Notes under the pieces: model-generated
What the model was told of the DNA's origin: nothing
Databases searched by the model: none
The model's input: only the letters and a program-made list of their open reading frames with translations
Shown here: in pieces, positions 35,577 to 38,606 of the stretch
Numbering within the stretch: position 1 is the stretch's first letter
How the letters are laid out: every line of letters begins with the position of its first letter
Virus record (IMG/VR): IMGVR_UViG_3300032893_002505
Span: 1-38,606 of that record
DNA from: a virus
Length of the DNA stretch: 38,606 bases
Reading direction: 5' to 3' (one strand)
Made by a program: the position numbers and the translations under genes

Positions 35577-37871
35577 ATGGCAACAACCAGTAATACCACT
35601 CAGCCCTTAGAGAAAGTGGATGCCAGCGCTTCAACACAGAATGCGCTTCTTGCCGAAGCCCAACAGCATGAGGCTGACTCCTATTCCTACCTCTCAACCA
35701 TGCGTAAAGACCTCGACAACAAAGAGTCTATTCTTCTTGGTGCACGTCCTGAAGACGCACTCTCAGCAAAAGCAAAGTCTAAAATAGTCGACCAATCCTT
35801 AGCATCCATGATTATGGAAAGATCCAGTCGCGTGGTCGCCCAGCTCCCAAGCGTTGAGGCATTCGCCGAGTCTAAAAACTCAGTTGGCAAGTCGATGCTT
35901 ATGAACATCGCGCTTAACTATTTTGAGAACCATGCTGACGAAGAAGGCTCACTCTTACTAAAGTTTCGACACATGAATATTTACTCTCATGTGTATGGGT
36001 CTATGTTTGGTTTAGTCCCATGGCGAGTGAATACACGCACTGGCTACGTTGGTCCAGAACTGTTACCTATTCCAATTCGAGACTGCAGACCGCAACCAGG
36101 ACGCTTCACTATTGATAAGATGGAGTGGTTTACGGTCAGATCCACTGTCTCACTTGATTGGCTTAAGAGTCTTTCCAAAGAGCACTGGATGAATATCGAC
36201 GAGCTTATTAGTGACTACAAATCTCGCAAAGACCCAGGAGCTTCCGCACGTGGCAGCTCACAACAAAACCAGTCATACATCGAACGTCTTCGCTACCCAA
36301 CCAAAAAAGGTGATCAAGTCTTCCCAGACATTGAAATCTTTACTGAGTACCGCTATGACCAGTGGATCACCTGGGCACCTAGAAACGTGCAGAATAAGAA
36401 TAGTAAGCCATACATTCTTCGTATTGTGAAAAACCCATATCCAGAGAATATGCTTCCTATTATCGTCAAACACGCCTTCCCACTTCTTAATTCTATTATT
36501 GGCCTTGGAGATGTAGAGCGAGGAAAGACACTCCAGTTTGCTAAAAACGCGCTTATCAATTTGTACTTTGACGGAGTGAAGATGGCTATCTTCCCACCAC
36601 TGCATATCAACCTTAATGAAGTCGACCCAACCTCTATCAAATGGGGCGAGGCAGAAAAATGGTACATGAACCATCCAAATGCAGATGTACAGATTATGGA
36701 AATGCGAACCACTGAATGGCTCAACACCTTCCAGTCTACCTTTGGTTTTCTTACCACAGCTATTCAAAACCTGTCTGGGTCCACAAGCATCACAGAGACT
36801 CCTGGTGCAACCCCAACCCTTGGACGAACACCTGATGCTATCAATCAATACTCACAGAACCAATCAGCAAGGGACGCATGGGATACCTTCATGCAAGAAG
36901 ACATGGCAAAGCAACTCTACAGACGATGGATCGCACTCATTGGAGACAAGATGGAAGTCGAGCAAGCATTCAAAATCTTTGGTGCAGATATTAAAGAGAT
37001 CCAACAAGAATTCCCTGGCGAGAAGATGGTTGAGCTATTCAATACTCGAAACGGCCAACAACGCGGTACTGTCTCGTTTAGTAAAAAGCAGCTGCAAGAC
37101 GAAAATGGTGACCCAATTGAATACTCCTTTGATTTGGAACCTGGCTCAATGCAAGCACCAAACAAAGAGAACGAGTCCCAACTGGCAACAGATGTCTTAA
37201 AAGACTTTGTTGGTCCATCAGGACAATTCCTTCTTGCACAAATCCAGAAGAAAGGCAAAGACATCGACTTTGCTGAACTCTATAAGAGAAAGCTCGTTGG
37301 TGGTGGTATGAAAGACTGGGACAAAGTTATTATCGATCCACAGGCAAATGCTGGCACTGACCAAACCCTCAATGCTGGTACCCCTGCACAACCAGTTGAC
37401 CCAACAACAGGACAGCCAATCGCAGTTACTCCACAAGCAGGCGCACCTGGCGCACCCGCACTACAACAACCTGTCACCCCACAAGTGCCACAACCTGGGG
37501 CGACACCAGCTGCATCTCCCCAAGTTGTACAACCTACAGCAGGAATGCCTGGACAACAACCAGTTAATCCAGCTCAACCTGCACAACCGTCAGGTCCTAT
37601 GCCAACAGCCAAGCCTATGGTCAACTACAAAGATGCACCTGATGATATTAAACGTCAGATGGAAGCAGCCGATGGCTATGTCCCAAGCAAACAGGTAACG
37701 CCACAGCAAGTCATAGATAACGTAGCACAGACACAAGGGATGCAGCCAACTGTTGAGACAGATCCTGAACTTCCTGTTGCACCAAACGGCATTCGTGATC
37801 CGCACATTGCACAACTCCAAAAAGAAGTGTTAGGTGGTACAGGAGGGATACCGCCTACACCAGGGCAATAA
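35577..37871 (+). CDS. Portal protein (head-tail connector, large form)
   Basis: 764 residues. The core (about 50-620) has mixed helices with the usual portal features: a helical YSYLSTMRKD start, NIYSHVYGSMFGLVPWRVN, PIPIRDCRPQPG (the wing region) and a long GDVERGKTLQFAKNALINLYFDG helix. SGSTSITETPGATPTLGRTPDAIN is a tunnel-loop-like stretch. The last 140 residues are Pro/Gln/Ala-rich and end with TVETDPELPVAP (725-736), a variant of the holin motif. It sits between the terminase and the scaffold genes. Confidence 0.85.
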   Translation: MATTSNTTQPLEKVDASASTQNALLAEAQQHEADSYSYLSTMRKDLDNKESILLGARPEDALSAKAKSKIVDQSLASMIMERSSRVVAQLPSVEAFAESKNSVGKSMLMNIALNYFENHADEEGSLLLKFRHMNIYSHVYGSMFGLVPWRVNTRTGYVGPELLPIPIRDCRPQPGRFTIDKMEWFTVRSTVSLDWLKSLSKEHWMNIDELISDYKSRKDPGASARGSSQQNQSYIERLRYPTKKGDQVFPDIEIFTEYRYDQWITWAPRNVQNKNSKPYILRIVKNPYPENMLPIIVKHAFPLLNSIIGLGDVERGKTLQFAKNALINLYFDGVKMAIFPPLHINLNEVDPTSIKWGEAEKWYMNHPNADVQIMEMRTTEWLNTFQSTFGFLTTAIQNLSGSTSITETPGATPTLGRTPDAINQYSQNQSARDAWDTFMQEDMAKQLYRRWIALIGDKMEVEQAFKIFGADIKEIQQEFPGEKMVELFNTRNGQQRGTVSFSKKQLQDENGDPIEYSFDLEPGSMQAPNKENESQLATDVLKDFVGPSGQFLLAQIQKKGKDIDFAELYKRKLVGGGMKDWDKVIIDPQANAGTDQTLNAGTPAQPVDPTTGQPIAVTPQAGAPGAPALQQPVTPQVPQPGATPAASPQVVQPTAGMPGQQPVNPAQPAQPSGPMPTAKPMVNYKDAPDDIKRQMEAADGYVPSKQVTPQQVIDNVAQTQGMQPTVETDPELPVAPNGIRDPHIAQLQKEVLGGTGGIPPTPGQ

Positions 37872-37874
37872 CCT

Positions 37875-38294
37875 ATGGATAATGCAAAGACAAAAGATCA
37901 GATACTTGCCGAGCAAGCGGCTCAGCAAGCCCCACCAGTTACTCCACACATTGATGTTACTACTATTGTGGAAGATGTTAAGCACACGGCAGATGAGAAA
38001 ACGCTTCTTGTTGAGAAAGAAAAGAAAGCAATTGCAGAAGGAGTGGAGACCGAATTTTGGCAAATCATTAAAAAGACCTTACTAGAACGTGTTGAAAAAC
38101 TCAGAGGAGCTGGCGCACTCAGGCTTGGCAATGGTCCACTGGATTTGCAGTCGGTAGGACTTCGTGCCATCATAGTAAATGAAATAGCAGATGGGTTTGA
38201 GAGCTTTATCAAAGATGTTGAGACGGTGCATAAAATGAAAAAACAACAGGCACAAGATGCCGCAGACAAGAAAAAAGAGGAGGTGAACACATGA
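37875..38294 (+). CDS. 139-residue head protein, unknown function
   Basis: Starts three bases after the portal stop. It is a charged helical protein with a Pro-rich segment near 18-25 and a Lys/Glu tail. LRGAGALRLGNGPLDLQSVGLRAIIVNEIADGF is the most structured part. No family recognised. Position suggests a portal-associated or assembly role. Confidence 0.65.
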   Translation: MDNAKTKDQILAEQAAQQAPPVTPHIDVTTIVEDVKHTADEKTLLVEKEKKAIAEGVETEFWQIIKKTLLERVEKLRGAGALRLGNGPLDLQSVGLRAIIVNEIADGFESFIKDVETVHKMKKQQAQDAADKKKEEVNT

Positions 38295-38461
38295 ACAACA
38301 GAAGATATCATCAAAATCTAATGCAGCAAGCACACAAGAAACGACAACTTGCAGCAAAAATTCGTGTGGGTGCCAAGAAAACAAATGGCACAGAGAATAA
38401 TGACACATGGGACGGTCCTGAATTAGACAGTATTAAAAATGGAGGCAAAAACTCCAAATAA
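38291..38461 (+). CDS. 56-residue basic protein
   Basis: A perfect GAGGAGGTGA precedes the ATG, which overlaps the previous stop. It is Lys/Arg/Gln/Asn-rich (MNNRRYHQNLMQQAHKKRQL) with a short acidic patch (WDGPELDSI). No family recognised. A basic miniprotein of this type is common in head modules. Confidence 0.65.
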   Translation: MNNRRYHQNLMQQAHKKRQLAAKIRVGAKKTNGTENNDTWDGPELDSIKNGGKNSK

Positions 38462-38490
38462 CATACTGTGTTGAAAGGGGGTGAAAGAAT

Positions 38491-38606
38491 ATGGCTTTTA
38501 AGCACAACGCATCGGACATGATGAACCGATACAACAAACATCAAGACATTGCGAAATCACGTGTTGCCAGAAAAAATGGTGTCTCTGGTATTCCTACCAA
38601 AGATTT
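38491..38606 (+). CDS. Small basic head-module protein, N-terminal part (cut by the window edge)
   Basis: GAAAGGGGGTGA lies before the ATG at 38491. The visible 38 residues (MAFKHNASDMMNRYNKHQDI...SGIPTKD) are basic. It very likely continues into the frame open at position 1; see that entry. No family recognised. Confidence 0.6.
   Translation, partial: MAFKHNASDMMNRYNKHQDIAKSRVARKNGVSGIPTKD

Noticed and set aside
1-38606. Stop-codon recoding
   Set aside because: TAA, TAG and TGA each end genes whose next start follows within a few bases (for example TGA at 743-745 and 1841-1843).
1-38606. CRISPR array, insertion sequence or attachment site
   Set aside because: No regular repeat-spacer arrays, transposase or integrase were seen; the 12-base repeats are too few and too short.

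Overview
The window reads as a nearly complete, probably circularly permuted genome of a short-tailed (podovirus-like) bacteriophage, about 38.6 kb. Evidence: a small/large terminase pair, a large portal protein, a scaffold-like protein, an N4-gp56-family major capsid protein, two Ala/Gln-rich ejection-type proteins, a T7-like adaptor and nozzle pair, fibre proteins, and a peptidase/holin lysis cassette. The window edges cut one small head gene, and the terminase-portal-scaffold-capsid order only makes sense if the two ends are joined. TAA, TAG and TGA all end genes, so I see no recoding. The host cannot be named. The FtsL/FtsB-like gene and the many starts without a ribosome binding site hint at a poorly sampled lineage, but that is inference.

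Layout. (1) 33.1-38.6 kb plus 0-3.7 kb: packaging, portal, small head proteins, scaffold, capsid, then a GroES-like co-chaperonin. (2) 3.7-9.6 kb: an overlapping sugar-modification operon (tandem GT2 enzyme, methyltransferase, hexapeptide acetyltransferase, second GT2, polysaccharide-deacetylase-like enzyme, GT-B enzyme) inside the virion genes, with a DnaA-box cluster at 7.4 kb. (3) 9.7-19.8 kb: ejection proteins, adaptor, nozzle, fibres. (4) 19.8-20.5 kb: a minus-strand island with an FtsL/FtsB-like protein and an HNH-type protein. (5) 20.7-22.2 kb: M23 peptidase, membrane/coiled-coil protein, holin. (6) 22.2-23.75 kb: a control region with a riboswitch-like leader, a minus-strand small RNA, 12-bp phased operator repeats, a tRNA-Gly and divergent promoters. 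(7) 23.7-31.4 kb: a rightward operon of small proteins with an excisionase-type HTH, a possible annealing protein, a RusA-type resolvase, several zinc-ribbon miniproteins and an Acb2/Tad1-hairpin-like protein. (8) 31.4-33.3 kb: a disordered motif-repeat protein and a ParB-like protein leading into the terminase.

How it works together. I recognise no polymerase, primase, helicase or integrase, so replication is probably host-run. The DnaA boxes and the 12-bp repeats are the candidate replication or control sites. Many promoters of the form TTGACA-N17/18-TAnnnT lie 6-9 bases before an ATG that has no Shine-Dalgarno sequence, implying leaderless messages. The head, small-membrane-protein and some operon genes instead carry strong GGAGG-type sites. 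A short linear motif (S/TVExNPxLExP) recurs in the holin, the disordered protein and, in weaker form, the portal.

The most unusual items are the riboswitch-like leader at 22.4 kb, the minus-strand small RNA beside it, the phased operators, the shared linear motif, the FtsL-like gene and the GroES-like gene directly after the capsid gene.
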